The notes under the pieces are model-generated. The model searched no databases. It saw only the letters and a program-made list of their open reading frames with translations, and was not told the origin of the DNA. A DNA stretch of 64,000 nt from Kitasatospora herbaricolor (GTDB taxonomy: Bacteria; Actinomycetota; Actinomycetes; Streptomycetales; Streptomycetaceae). The stretch is from the NCBI RefSeq assembly GCF_030813695.1, contig NZ_JAUSVA010000002.1:2046001-2110000 (forward strand), written 5' to 3'. A program made the position numbers and the translations under genes. Shown here in pieces: positions 1-8,925 of the stretch; the stretch's first letter is position 1; each line of letters begins with the position of its first letter.

Positions 1-1182
1 GACTTCGCCGTCCTCGGCGCCACCCTCGCGGACCTCACCGCGGCGGCCGGCGTGAGCTTCGCCGGCCTGTCCGCGCTGACCGTGGACGGGCGTCCGTCCG
101 ACGCCTCGCTGGTCGTCTCGACCTCCCGGCACGCCGGCCCGATCCAGGTGCTGGCCACCGAACTCGCCACCGCCCGCCCGAACGCCGAGGTGTGGACGGT
201 CCTGCTGCCGGCCGGGCCGGCAACGGTGCTGGTCGAGGGACGCAGCGTCCCGGTGCCGGGCAGGCTCGCCGCGGACGGCCTGCGGCACTGGGCGGTGTCC
301 TCCGTGGTGGAGGCGTTCGTGCCGCTACCGGACGGCGCCTCGGTGCTCTGCGTCCAGCTCGCCACCGCCCACCGCCAGGACTGGGAGCTGTACACCGGCG
401 TCTTCGCCGAGCTGCTGAAGAGCGTCCAGTTCGCCTGGGACGGCGTGGCCGGGCACACCGGCGCGCCGGTCGCCGCCCAGGCCGCCCCTGTGGCGCCGGC
501 CCCCTCGGTGGTCGAGGCCGCCGGCGCGGCGGTCGAGGCCGCGGCCGTCGCGGTGGCACCGCCCGGCGAGCCCGAGCCGCTCCGCGGCACCCCCGTGCGG
601 ATCCCGCCCGCCGACTTCAATCCCTTCGCCCCGCAGCCGGACGTTCCGGCGCCGGCCGCCGGGAGCGCCGCCACCGAGCTCGCCTCGGCGGAGCCGGTCC
701 TGAAGGGCACCCCGGTGCGGATCCCGCCGCCGGACTTCAACCCCTTCGCGCCGATGGCCGCCCCGGCCGCCGAGGCCGAGGAGGAGCCGGTGCTGAAGGG
801 CACGCCGGTGCGGATCCCGCCGCCGGACTTCAACCCCTTCGCGCCGCTGCCGGCCGAGCCGGCCCCGGCCGCCGCCCAGGCCGCTCCGGCCGCGGCCCAG
901 GCCGCCGACCCCTTCGGCACCGTGACGACCCCTCAGCAGAGCGACCCGTTCGGCACCACGCTGCCGTCGGCCGCCCCGGCGCCGGTGGCCGCCCCGCCGA
1001 TGCCGACCACGCCGCCGGCCGCCGTGCCGGCTCCGGCCGCCCCGGCGGACGGGGCCGCGCCCAAGGGCACGCCGGTGCGGATCCCGCCGCCGGACTTCAA
1101 CCCCTTCGCCCCGATGGCCACCCCGGCCACCGAGGCCGAGGAGGCGGCGCCGGCCGCTCCGGAGACCAGCCCGTTCGGCTGA
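1..1182 (+). CDS. Hypothetical protein with four 17-residue repeats, 5'-truncated by the window edge
   Basis: The reading frame is open from base 1, so the start lies to the left; the GTG at 52 is inside a well-coded stretch and is probably not the start. The visible N-terminal part (about 150 residues) looks like a folded alpha/beta domain. The rest is a long Ala/Pro/Glu-rich, probably disordered tail. The tail carries four nearly identical motifs of the type GTPVRIPPPDFNPFAP and several shorter D/S-P-F-G motifs, the last at the very C-terminus. There is no signal peptide or membrane segment in the visible part. I do not recognise the family. Repeated short motifs in a disordered tail suggest a scaffold that binds several copies of a partner, but this is inference. 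Confidence 0.75.
   Translation, partial: DFAVLGATLADLTAAAGVSFAGLSALTVDGRPSDASLVVSTSRHAGPIQVLATELATARPNAEVWTVLLPAGPATVLVEGRSVPVPGRLAADGLRHWAVSSVVEAFVPLPDGASVLCVQLATAHRQDWELYTGVFAELLKSVQFAWDGVAGHTGAPVAAQAAPVAPAPSVVEAAGAAVEAAAVAVAPPGEPEPLRGTPVRIPPADFNPFAPQPDVPAPAAGSAATELASAEPVLKGTPVRIPPPDFNPFAPMAAPAAEAEEEPVLKGTPVRIPPPDFNPFAPLPAEPAPAAAQAAPAAAQAADPFGTVTTPQQSDPFGTTLPSAAPAPVAAPPMPTTPPAAVPAPAAPADGAAPKGTPVRIPPPDFNPFAPMATPATEAEEAAPAAPETSPFG
583..1113 (+). repeat. Four copies of a 51-bp coding repeat (17 residues)
   Basis: The copies lie at 583-633, 703-753, 796-846 and 1063-1113, all in the same frame. The core is K/R-GTPVRIPP-P/A-DFNPFAP. The first copy differs at two residues and the other three are identical as protein. 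The spacers differ in length and sequence, so this is not a simple tandem array. Confidence 0.9.
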
Positions 1183-1270
1183 TCCACCGCACGGCGGGCC
1201 GCTTCCCGGGCCGGCCACCGCGGGGAAGCCCAGTGCGTCGACGCTCCACCGCACCAACGCTCCACCCCAC

Positions 1271-1298
1271 GGCGGGGCCGGCTCCGGTCGGCCCCGCC
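1271..1298 (+). terminator. Hairpin after the repeat-protein gene
   Basis: A 10-bp perfect stem (1271-1280 with 1289-1298, 8-base loop) lies between two convergent genes and has no U-tract, as is usual in streptomycetes. It is followed by three imperfect copies of a GTCCGCCCGGGCAC-like 14-16-mer at 1306-1350. Confidence 0.5.
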
Positions 1299-1394
1299 GC
1301 CGCGTGTCCGCCCGGGCACCCGTCCGCCCGGGCACGCGTCCGCCCGGGCCCCGCGCACAAGGCTCCCGTAGGGCTCCCCGTACGGTCTGCCCGG

Positions 1395-2474
1395 TCAGTG
1401 ACGGCCGCCGGCCGGCCCGGCCTCGGGGTGGAGCTCGACCAGGATGTGCGGCGCCAGCGCCCGCAGGAAGTCCGCCGCGTCGAAGACCTCGCCGGCCGCC
1501 AGCACCCCGCCCGGACGCCCCGGCGCGCGGAGCAGGCGCTGGACCGCCTCCACCGCCAGCGGCGCGCTCACGGCGTAGATGTCCTGGCCGCGGGCCACCG
1601 CGCGGCGCTCCCCGCCCTCGGCGCGCACCACCACCTCGACCAGGAAGGTCTGCGCCGAGCGACCGCGCTCGTCGACCGGCGCCGGCGGCGACGCGTCGGG
1701 GGCCGACAGGTCCGCGACCGCCTCGGTCGACATGTAGGTGTGGATGTCGCGCACGCCCAGGTGGCGCGGGATCGTCACACTGTCCGCCATCGTGAACTCC
1801 CCCACCACGGACCGCTCGCCGACCGGGTCGGGGAAGGCCCACCGGGCGGGGCGGGCCGGTGCCGTCCGGGCTTCCATCCGGCCGCCGGCGAAGACGAGCC
1901 GGCGCTCGCCCCGCCGCTGCCGGGAGACCCGGCCCGACTCCCTGGTCCCGGTCGTGGGGTGCCAGCTGCTCAGCGCGTAGGCGATGTGCACCTCGTCCGC
2001 CGCGCGCCGGTCGCCCATCGCCGCCGTGGCCAGCAGGTCGCCGAGGCCGCCGTAGAAGGCCATCGCGGGGACGACCGGTGTCCCCGCGGCGCGCGCCCGG
2101 TCCGCGTGGTGCGCGAAGGTGTCGGCGACCGCCTCCAGCTCCGCGGCCACGTCCACGTACGGGATCCGGGCGCGCAGCGCCGCCTCGACCACGGGTGCCG
2201 CGGTGGTGGCGAAGGGGCCGGCGGCGTTGATCACGGCGGCCGTCCCGGCCAGGGCGCTGTCGAGCGAGTGGGGGTCGTCCACCGACGCGGGCCGGACGTC
2301 GAGGCCGCCGTGGGCCCGCGCCAGCGCCGCGAGGCGCCCGGCGTCGCGGCCGGAGAGGACGGGGGTCAGCCCGCGCGCCAGGAGTTCCGCCACCACGAAG
2401 CGTCCGGTGTGGCCGTAGGCGCCGAACACCACCACGGCCGTCCGGCCGTCTGCACTGCTGTCCACGAGGTCCAT
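1395..2474 (-). CDS. Saccharopine dehydrogenase-like NAD(P)-binding reductase
   Basis: The protein has 359 residues. An N-terminal Rossmann motif (VVVFGAYGHTGR, about residues 14-25) and the following layout match the saccharopine dehydrogenase/trans-acting enoyl reductase group. These act on small or lipid-like carbonyl substrates; the substrate here cannot be told from sequence. ATG at 2474 has AGG 9 bases upstream; ATG 2483 and GTG 2528 are alternative starts but have poorer ribosome-site spacing. The gene is divergent from a GlxA-type regulator starting at 2546, so the two probably share a control region of about 70 bp and the regulator may control this reductase. Confidence 0.8.
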   Translation of the reverse strand: MDLVDSSADGRTAVVVFGAYGHTGRFVVAELLARGLTPVLSGRDAGRLAALARAHGGLDVRPASVDDPHSLDSALAGTAAVINAAGPFATTAAPVVEAALRARIPYVDVAAELEAVADTFAHHADRARAAGTPVVPAMAFYGGLGDLLATAAMGDRRAADEVHIAYALSSWHPTTGTRESGRVSRQRRGERRLVFAGGRMEARTAPARPARWAFPDPVGERSVVGEFTMADSVTIPRHLGVRDIHTYMSTEAVADLSAPDASPPAPVDERGRSAQTFLVEVVVRAEGGERRAVARGQDIYAVSAPLAVEAVQRLLRAPGRPGGVLAAGEVFDAADFLRALAPHILVELHPEAGPAGGRH

Positions 2475-2545
2475 GACGGACATCCTGCCGAGGACTTCGG
2501 GCGTCCGGGAGTGTCCGTACTGCCGCACCCCGTACAGTTTCGGAC

Positions 2546-3511
2546 ATGCCCACCGTCGCGATCGCCGTCACCGACGGCGTCATGCACTTCGAACTCGCCG
2601 CCGCCTGCGAGGTCTTCGGCGTCGACCGGTCCGACATCGCCGATCCCTGGTACGGGTTCGCGGTCTGCGGCCGGCCCGGCGCGCAGGTGGGCGGGCGGTT
2701 CCGGCTCGAACCCGACCACGGGTTCGACCGGCTGGCGCTGGCCGACACGGTGATCGTCCCCGCCTGGGCCGACCTCGACGCGGCTCCCCCGGCCGAACTG
2801 CTGGAGGCCGTACGCGAGGCCCACCGGGCCGGCGCCCGGGTGGCCTCGCTCTGCACCGGGGCGTTCGTACTGGCCGCCGCCGGGCTCCTGGACGGCCGGC
2901 GGGCCACCACGCACTGGCTGCACGCCGCGGAACTGGCCGCCCGGTACCCCCGGGTGCGGGTCGACGCCGACGTGCTCTACGTCGACGAGGGCAGCGTCCT
3001 CACCTCGGCCGGCAAGGCCGCGGCGATGGACCTCTGCCTGCATCTCGTCCGGCTCGACCACGGCACCGCCGCCGCCAACGCGGTCGCCCGCGTCCTGGTC
3101 GTTCCGCCCCACCGGGCCGGCGGCCAGGCGCAGTTCATCCCCTCCCCGATGCCGGCCCGGCGCGGCGCGCACCCGCTGGCCGAGCTGCTCGCCTGGGCGC
3201 TGCGGCGGCTCGACCGGCCGATCACGGTGGAGGACCTGGCCCGGCAGGCCAACATGAGCTCGCGCAATCTCGCCCGGCACTTCCGGGCCACCACGGGCAC
3301 CACGCCGCTGCGCTGGCTGCTGGCCCAACGGATCCACCGTGCCCAGGAGTTGCTGGAGACCACCCAGGACAGCGTGGAAGCGATCGCCGCCGCGACCGGG
3401 ATGGGCACCGCCACCACCCTGCGGCGGCACTTCCACCGCACCCTGGGCGTGCCCCCGGACGCCTACCGGCGCACCTTCCGCAGCGAACGGCCGGCGCCGG
3501 GCAGCGGCTGA
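2546..3511 (+). CDS. GlxA family transcriptional regulator (DJ-1/PfpI plus AraC HTH)
   Basis: The protein has 321 residues. Residues 1-190 form a class-I glutamine amidotransferase/DJ-1-like domain with the nucleophile-elbow cysteine C103 in the motif SLCTGAF. Residues about 225-312 form an AraC-type double helix-turn-helix (DLARQANMSSRNLARHFR and a second helix pair near ATGMGTATTLRRHF). GlxA proteins are activators or repressors that sense small ligands through the DJ-1-like domain. The gene is divergent from the saccharopine dehydrogenase-like gene, its most likely target. Confidence 0.9.
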   Translation: MPTVAIAVTDGVMHFELAAACEVFGVDRSDIADPWYGFAVCGRPGAQVGGRFRLEPDHGFDRLALADTVIVPAWADLDAAPPAELLEAVREAHRAGARVASLCTGAFVLAAAGLLDGRRATTHWLHAAELAARYPRVRVDADVLYVDEGSVLTSAGKAAAMDLCLHLVRLDHGTAAANAVARVLVVPPHRAGGQAQFIPSPMPARRGAHPLAELLAWALRRLDRPITVEDLARQANMSSRNLARHFRATTGTTPLRWLLAQRIHRAQELLETTQDSVEAIAAATGMGTATTLRRHFHRTLGVPPDAYRRTFRSERPAPGSG

Positions 3512-3862
3512 GGCGCCGACCGCCTTGCGGCGCCGAGCAGTTCCGCGCCGCCCCGGTGGCGGTACGACCCCCGTGCCGCTCCCGCACGCCGCCTCTGCGT
3601 GCGACCGCCACGGCGCCGCGGACCGGGTCACCCACCGTGTCAGGTCCGCGACGCCAAGTGGTACAGACCTATTGCCAGGTGGCGTCACGCTCCCTACCCT
3701 CGCTTAGCACAGGACCTCCACGGCAACCCGACGGCCCGAGGTCCCCGCTCCGCGCTGCCCCTGGCCGGAGCCGCACACCGCTCCACGCACCTGACACCTC
3801 CCCACAGGTAACGGGGTGGCTCCGGTCCCGTCCGGACGCGCCCCCAGACAGGAGCCACATCC
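3512..3862 (+). promoter_or_regulatory. Chitinase upstream region
   Basis: This 351-bp gene-free stretch holds the DasR-like site at 3657-3672 and the leader of the chitinase gene. No open reading frame with good codon use fits it. A ribosome site (CAGGAG, about 3848-3853) precedes the chitinase ATG. Confidence 0.6.
3657..3672 (+). promoter_or_regulatory. DasR-responsive element-like operator (dre)
   Basis: The sequence AGTGGTACAGACCTAT matches the known dre consensus ACTGGTCTAGACCACT at about 11 of 16 positions, including both GGT and ACC half-site cores. It also contains TGGTACAGACCT, which resembles the 12-bp direct-repeat element known from Streptomyces chitinase promoters. It lies about 190 bp before the chitinase start. 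By analogy with other Streptomyces chitinase genes, DasR (a GntR regulator released by amino-sugar phosphates) would act here. Confidence 0.65.
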
Positions 3863-6130
3863 ATGCGCAGACGTCGGATCCGAATCCCCCTGCTCGCGGC
3901 CGGGAGCCTGCTCGCCCCGCTGATCGCGGTCGCGCTGCCCGCCACCGCCGCCCACGCCGCCTCCCCCACCGCCACCCTGGCCAAGGGCAGCGACTGGGGC
4001 AGCGGCTACGAGGGCAGCTACACCATCACCAACGGCTCCACCAGCACACTCAACGGCTGGACCCTGGAGTTCGACCTGCCGGCCGCCAACACCGTCGCCT
4101 CGCTCTGGAACGCCACGTACACCACCGCGGCCTCCCACGTGACGGTCAAGAACCCCGGCTGGGCCGCCACCATCGCCCCCGGCGCCTCGTACAACTTCGG
4201 CTTCAACATCGCCTATTCGGGCAGCTACCAGGCGCTCGCCAACTGCAAGCTGAACGGCAGCCCGTGCGGCGGCGTGACCGGGCCGGACACCACCCCGCCG
4301 AGCACCCCCGGCAGTCTGCGCAGCACCGGGAGCACCTCCACCACGGTGGCCCTGGCCTGGAACGCGAGCACCGACGATGTCGGCGTGACCGGCTACGAGG
4401 TCTACCAGAACGGCGCCAAGGTCCAGACGGTGACCGGCACTTCGGCCAATCTGACCGGCCTGGCCGCGGCCACCACGTATCAGTTCACCGTGCAGGCCCT
4501 GGACGCCGCCGGCAACCGCTCGGCCGCCGCCGGGCCGCTCGCCGTGACCACCCCGCCGACCACCGTGCCGGACACCACCCCGCCGTCGGCGCCCGGCACC
4601 CCCGCGGTGACCTCCACCAGCTCCACCAGCATCGCGCTGAGCTGGGCCGCCAGCAGCGACAGCATCGGGGTCACCGCGTACGACGTCTACAACGGCACCG
4701 CGCTGGCCACCACGGTGACCGGTACCGCCGCGAGCGTCGGCAGCCTGACCCCGGACACCGCGTACACCTTCACCGTCAAGGCCCGCGACGCGGCCGGCAA
4801 CGTCTCGGCCGCCTCGGCCCCGGTGACGGCCAGGACGCAGGTCGGCGGCGGTGATCCCGGACCGGCGCTGAAGATCGGGTACTTCACCCAGTGGAGCATC
4901 TACGCCCGCGGCTACAGCGTGAAGAAGCTGGACACCTCGGGCTCGGCCGGGCGGCTCACCACGCTCAACTACGCCTTCGCCAACATCCACCCGACCACCA
5001 AGCAGTGCTTCCTCACCAACAAGGCGGCCGGCAACGACTCCGACCCCAACGCGGGTGACGGCGCCGGCGACGCCTGGGCCGACTACGGCCGGGGCGTGGA
5101 CGCGGGCAGCTCGGTGGCCGGCACCACCGACACCTGGGACCAGCAGCTGGCGGGCAACTTCAACCAGCTGAAGCAGCTCAAGGCCAAGTACCCCAACCTC
5201 AAGATCCAGATCTCGCTGGGCGGCTGGTCGTACAGCAAGTGGTTCTCCGACGCGGCGGCCACCGACGCCTCCCGCAAGGCGCTGGTCAGCTCCTGCATCG
5301 ACCTGTACATCAAGGGCAACCTGCCGGTGATCGACGGCCGGGGCGGCCCCGGCAGCGCCGCGAACATCTTCGACGGCATCGACCTCGACTGGGAGTGGCC
5401 GAACTCCGACGGGCACCTCGGCAACGTCTTCAAGCCCGCCGACAAGGCCAACTACACCCTGCTGGCGCAGGAGTTCCGCCGCCAGCTGGACGCCCTGGGC
5501 GCCACCAACGGCAAGCACTACACGCTCAGCGCGTTCCTGCCCGCCGACCCGCTGAAGGTCACCGCCGGCATCGACATCCCCGGCCTGTTCGGCGCCTTCG
5601 ACTTCGCCACCATCCAGGGCTACGACTACCACGGCGGCTGGGAGACCGGCACCAACCAGCAGTCGGCGATCAAGCTCCCGGCGGGCGACCCGAGCCCGGC
5701 CGACCGGAAGTTCAGCTCCGAGATCGCCATCAACGCCTACGTCAACGGCGGTGCGCCGAAGAGCAAGCTGACGCTGGGCATCCCGTTCTACGGACGCGGC
5801 TGGACGGGCGTGCCGCGCGGCACCACCAACGGCCTCTTCCAGACCGGCACGGGCCCCGGTCCGGGCACCTACGAGGCCGGGTACGAGGACTACCACAAGC
5901 TCAAGGACATGGCCACGAGCGGTGGTTACACCATCTACCGCGACCCGGTGGCCGGCTTCGCGTACATCTACAACGGTTCGGTCCTCTACACCTACGACGA
6001 CCCGACCGAGATCGCCCGCAAGACCGCCTGGATCAAGTCCCAGGGCCTGGCGGGCGCGATGGTGTGGTCCTTCGACGGCGACACCGCGAACGGCGAGCTG
6101 ATGGCCGCCGTGGACAACGGCCTGAAGTAG
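3863..6130 (+). CDS. Secreted chitinase: CBM2 - FnIII - FnIII - GH18
   Basis: The protein has 755 residues. It begins with a signal peptide (Arg-rich start, hydrophobic core, cleavage near AHA at about residue 32). A family-2 carbohydrate-binding module follows (about 34-135), then two fibronectin type III domains (about 145-230 and 240-325) and a GH18 catalytic domain (about 330-755). The catalytic motif DGIDLDWEW spans 504-512, so the general acid is E511. Family knowledge says it cleaves beta-1,4 bonds in chitin outside the cell. The upstream dre-like site suggests control by DasR and N-acetylglucosamine status. A long hairpin at 6146-6184 ends the transcript. Confidence 0.95.
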   Translation: MRRRRIRIPLLAAGSLLAPLIAVALPATAAHAASPTATLAKGSDWGSGYEGSYTITNGSTSTLNGWTLEFDLPAANTVASLWNATYTTAASHVTVKNPGWAATIAPGASYNFGFNIAYSGSYQALANCKLNGSPCGGVTGPDTTPPSTPGSLRSTGSTSTTVALAWNASTDDVGVTGYEVYQNGAKVQTVTGTSANLTGLAAATTYQFTVQALDAAGNRSAAAGPLAVTTPPTTVPDTTPPSAPGTPAVTSTSSTSIALSWAASSDSIGVTAYDVYNGTALATTVTGTAASVGSLTPDTAYTFTVKARDAAGNVSAASAPVTARTQVGGGDPGPALKIGYFTQWSIYARGYSVKKLDTSGSAGRLTTLNYAFANIHPTTKQCFLTNKAAGNDSDPNAGDGAGDAWADYGRGVDAGSSVAGTTDTWDQQLAGNFNQLKQLKAKYPNLKIQISLGGWSYSKWFSDAAATDASRKALVSSCIDLYIKGNLPVIDGRGGPGSAANIFDGIDLDWEWPNSDGHLGNVFKPADKANYTLLAQEFRRQLDALGATNGKHYTLSAFLPADPLKVTAGIDIPGLFGAFDFATIQGYDYHGGWETGTNQQSAIKLPAGDPSPADRKFSSEIAINAYVNGGAPKSKLTLGIPFYGRGWTGVPRGTTNGLFQTGTGPGPGTYEAGYEDYHKLKDMATSGGYTIYRDPVAGFAYIYNGSVLYTYDDPTEIARKTAWIKSQGLAGAMVWSFDGDTANGELMAAVDNGLK

Positions 6131-6145
6131 CGGGCCGATCGGGAG

Positions 6146-6184
6146 ACGGTGCCCGCCACCCCGGCCAGGGGCGGCGGGCACCGT
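6146..6184 (+). terminator. Terminator hairpin after the chitinase
   Basis: Perfect 12-bp arms (6146-6157 and 6173-6184) with a 15-base loop lie 16 bases after the chitinase stop. The next gene is convergent, so the hairpin may serve both strands. Confidence 0.75.
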
Positions 6185-6231
6185 CACGTCGCGCCGCGCC
6201 GGCGGCCGGCTCGGGCGGCCCGGCGGCCGGC

Positions 6232-6927
6232 TCAGGCCGGGCGCCGGGCCAGGTGCACGACATCCGGCACGCCGCGGGCGACCGGGATCTCGTGGGTCCG
6301 GACCTCGGCGAACCCGGCCGTGCGCAGCGCCTCCTCGAAGGCCGTGGACGGCTGGGCGCTCCACACCGCGAGCACCCCGCCGGGCCGGAGCCGGCCCTGC
6401 AGCCGGGCCAGTCCGCGCGAGCCGTAGAGGTCGGAGTTGGAGTCGGTGACCGTCCAGTCCGGGCCGTTGTCGATGTCCAGGCAGAGGGCGTCGAAGCGCT
6501 CCCCCTCGGCGGCCAGGTACTCCAGCAGGTCGGTGTGCAGCACCCGCACCCGGGGGTCGGCCAGCGCCCCTGCCGAGACGGCGGCCAGCGGTCCCTCGCG
6601 GTGCCAGTCGATCACCGCGCTCTCCCGCTCGACCACGGCGATCCGGCTCCAGCGCGGCTCGGCCGCGGCGTGGGCGAGCGAGAAGCCCACCCCCAGCCCG
6701 CCGATCAGCACCGCCGGGTCGGCGGTGGCGCCGAGGGCGTCCAGGGCGGCCTGGACCAGCAGCCGCTCCGACCGGCCGTCGGCGGTGTCCATCAGGAAGC
6801 ACCCGTTGGCGATGATCTCGTAGTGCTCGCCGCGCCGCCGCAACACCACCTCGCCGTACGGGCCTTCCCGCCGGTCGAGGGTGTCGACGGCATCGGATCC
6901 GTCCCGGTCGGGCAGTGCGGTCGTCAT
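6232..6927 (-). CDS. Spermidine synthase-like SAM-fold protein
   Basis: The protein has 231 residues. It has the class-I methyltransferase/polyamine synthase fold with a glycine-rich motif (LIGGLGVGFSL), an acidic residue after beta-2 (VVERE) and DALCLDIDNGPDW in the motif-II region. These are traits of SpeE-like proteins lacking the usual N-terminal beta domain. Whether it makes polyamines or is a methyltransferase-like relative is open. ATG at 6927 is chosen over the upstream GTG at 6948 because AGGGGA sits 7 bases before it. It is convergent with the chitinase and seems unrelated to it. Confidence 0.8.
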   Translation of the reverse strand: MTTALPDRDGSDAVDTLDRREGPYGEVVLRRRGEHYEIIANGCFLMDTADGRSERLLVQAALDALGATADPAVLIGGLGVGFSLAHAAAEPRWSRIAVVERESAVIDWHREGPLAAVSAGALADPRVRVLHTDLLEYLAAEGERFDALCLDIDNGPDWTVTDSNSDLYGSRGLARLQGRLRPGGVLAVWSAQPSTAFEEALRTAGFAEVRTHEIPVARGVPDVVHLARRPA

Positions 6928-6998
6928 GGCGGTTCCCCTGGGTCTCACGTGTCAGCGGTGGTACGTGGGCGACTCTATCCGAGCCCGGTGGGCCCGGC

Positions 6999-7085
6999 GG
7001 GGAGTTACGGCGGGGGCGGCCTGCCGGTCCTGCGGGGAGCTACGGCGGGGGGCGACCCGCCGGTCCTGCGGGGAACTACGGGGGT
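6999..7085 (+). repeat. Three imperfect 35-36-bp direct repeats
   Basis: Units begin at 6999, 7034 and 7070, each with GGGGAG/A-N-TACGG followed by a G-run; the last copy is incomplete. They lie between two minus-strand genes, in the leader of the SAM-fold gene or just after the exporter gene. Only two full units exist and there are no cas genes nearby, so it is not a CRISPR. Confidence 0.7.
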
Positions 7086-7091
7086 CCGGCT

Positions 7092-8183
7092 CTACGAGGT
7101 GAGCAGCACCCCGGCGTACGACACGCCGGCGATCATCACCCAGGAGGCGAGCCCCAGGGCGGCGATCCGCCCGCCGGTGCGCATCATGGTCGGCAGGTGG
7201 ACGGCGCTGCCGAGGCCGAACAGGGCGGCGGCGAGCAGCAGTTCACGGGCGTCCTGGGCGAGCGTCAGGGCGCCGGCCGGGACGGCTCCGGTGCTGCGCA
7301 GCGCGATCATCAGCAGGAAGCCGGCGACGAACAGCGGCACGACCGGCGGCCGCGCGCCGGAGCCGGACCGCGCGCGGGCGGCCCCGGGTGCCCCGACGGC
7401 TGCGCCGTCCTTCGCCGTCCCGGGGGCCCGGCGCGGCCGCCGGGCGGCGAGGCCCACCCCGGCGACCAGCGGCGCCAGCAGCACCACCCGCATCAGCTTC
7501 ACCAGGACGGCCTCGCGCAGCGCCACCGGTCCGCCGCTCTGCGCGGTGGCGACCACCTGGCCGACGTCGTGCACGCCGGCGCCCACCCAGCGCCCGAAGC
7601 CGGCGTCGTCGAGCCCGAGCGGATGGTGCAGCAGCGGGAGCACGGCGATCGCCAGGGTCCCGCACAGGGTGACCAGGGCGACCGAGGCGGCGATGTCCTC
7701 CTCCTCGCTGCCGGCGGCCTGGCCGACCGCGCCGACCGCCGAGGCGCCGCAGATCGAGTAGCCGGTCGCCACCAGCAGCGACTGGTCTCCGGGCAGTCCG
7801 AGCCGGCGGCCGAGCCACCAGGTGCCGGTGAAGGTCAGCGTGACGACCGCGAGCACCATCGCGACGGTGGCCCAGCCGAGGCCGAGCACGTCGTCCGCGC
7901 TGAGGGCGAGGCCGAGCAGGACGATGCCGAGCCGCATCAGCCGGCGCCCGGCCGTGGACAGGCCCGGCCGGGCCACGCCGCGGACGACGGTGCGCAGCCC
8001 CGGCAGGTGGGCGGCGGCGGTGCCGAGCAGCACGGCGGCGGTCAACTTGGGTATGGCCGGCACAAGTTGATGCACCCCGAGGGCGGCCGCGACACCTAGG
8101 CAGGCCAGCAGCAGGCCGGGGGCGTCCCCGCGCAGCGGTGGGCGGGCGGCGGCCCGGGGGTGGGTGCGCAGGGTCAGGGCCAC
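7092..8183 (-). CDS. YeiH/UPF0324 family membrane exporter, probable sulfite/sulfonate exporter
   Basis: The protein has 363 residues with about nine to ten hydrophobic segments and the family-typical stretches LGIVLLGLALS, GYSICGASAVGAV and GAGVHDVGQVVA. GTG 8183 is chosen because it follows the cysteine dioxygenase stop by 7 bases and GAGGGG precedes it; the longer frame to 8222 would overlap that gene. The YeiH family is annotated as putative sulfate/sulfite exporters. Placement directly after a cysteine dioxygenase, whose product decays to sulfite, and downstream of a LysR regulator supports a role in getting rid of sulfite. Confidence 0.88.
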   Translation of the reverse strand: MALTLRTHPRAAARPPLRGDAPGLLLACLGVAAALGVHQLVPAIPKLTAAVLLGTAAAHLPGLRTVVRGVARPGLSTAGRRLMRLGIVLLGLALSADDVLGLGWATVAMVLAVVTLTFTGTWWLGRRLGLPGDQSLLVATGYSICGASAVGAVGQAAGSEEEDIAASVALVTLCGTLAIAVLPLLHHPLGLDDAGFGRWVGAGVHDVGQVVATAQSGGPVALREAVLVKLMRVVLLAPLVAGVGLAARRPRRAPGTAKDGAAVGAPGAARARSGSGARPPVVPLFVAGFLLMIALRSTGAVPAGALTLAQDARELLLAAALFGLGSAVHLPTMMRTGGRIAALGLASWVMIAGVSYAGVLLTS

Positions 8184-8190
8184 GCCCGGC

Positions 8191-8754
8191 TCACCCCTCG
8201 TCCGCGGGCAGCCGGTAGACACGCCGGATGCTGGTGCCCAGGCGGCCGACGTCGGCGCCGTAGACGTGCAGGGAGACGGCGAGGGTGGTCCCGGCGTTGC
8301 GGACCTGGTGGATGTCGCCGGGCGGGGCGAAGGCGGCGACGCTGCCCTGCGGGCCGAGCACGTCCTCGGTGGCGACCAGGCGGCCGGTCCGGCCGTCGGA
8401 CACCAGCCGGTAGCGGCGCTCGCTCTCCTGCCCTTGGTGGACGCCGGCCACGCACCAGGAGACGTGGTCGTGGATGGGTGTGCACTGTCCGGGCAGCCAG
8501 ACCAGGGCGACCAGCGAGAAGCTGCCGTCCGGTTCGGCGTGCAGCACGTGCTGCCGGTAACGCTGCGGGTCCGCCTCCTGCTGGGCCGCGGTCAGCAGGT
8601 GCCCCGCGCCGAGGTGCGGCGCGAGGCGTTCGCCCACCAGGTAGGCGGTGAGTTCGGGCGGCAGGCCCCGGCCGACTACCTCGCGGATCTCGCCGACGAG
8701 GGCCCGCATGCGCTCGGTGAGGACGGTCGCGTCGACCGTCGCGGAAGTGGTCAT
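8191..8754 (-). CDS. Cysteine dioxygenase family protein (cupin)
   Basis: The protein has 187 residues in a single cupin fold. The metal motif is visible as PIHDHVSW (two His) with the third His in DIHQVRNAG. The family oxidises cysteine to cysteine sulfinate with Fe(II) and O2. ATG 8754 is preferred over TTG 8790; no clear ribosome site precedes it. The exporter gene follows after 7 bases, so the two are co-transcribed. The likely role is cysteine breakdown, with the exporter handling the sulfite formed. Confidence 0.88.
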   Translation of the reverse strand: MTTSATVDATVLTERMRALVGEIREVVGRGLPPELTAYLVGERLAPHLGAGHLLTAAQQEADPQRYRQHVLHAEPDGSFSLVALVWLPGQCTPIHDHVSWCVAGVHQGQESERRYRLVSDGRTGRLVATEDVLGPQGSVAAFAPPGDIHQVRNAGTTLAVSLHVYGADVGRLGTSIRRVYRLPADEG

Positions 8755-8925
8755 GTCCGCAGCGTCGGGCCGGCCGCCGGCGACGTCCAACGACGGTTTC
8801 TTCGGTTTCCCCTGGCAGGGCTTATGGATCGGGGCGACGCTCGGGGACCTCGGGGCCGGGCGGGGACGCGGCCCGGGCCGGACCCGAGGTCCGGGCCGGC
8901 CGGTTCGACGGTCGGGCCGGCCGGG

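Noticed and set aside
192..2753. Very long open frames on both strands over 1-3000
   Set aside because: They are Arg/Pro/Gly-rich shadows of the real genes; GC-rich DNA gives long stop-free frames. None shows a family motif.
6999..7085. 35-36-bp repeats as a CRISPR array
   Set aside because: Only two full copies, no unique spacers between them and no cas genes.
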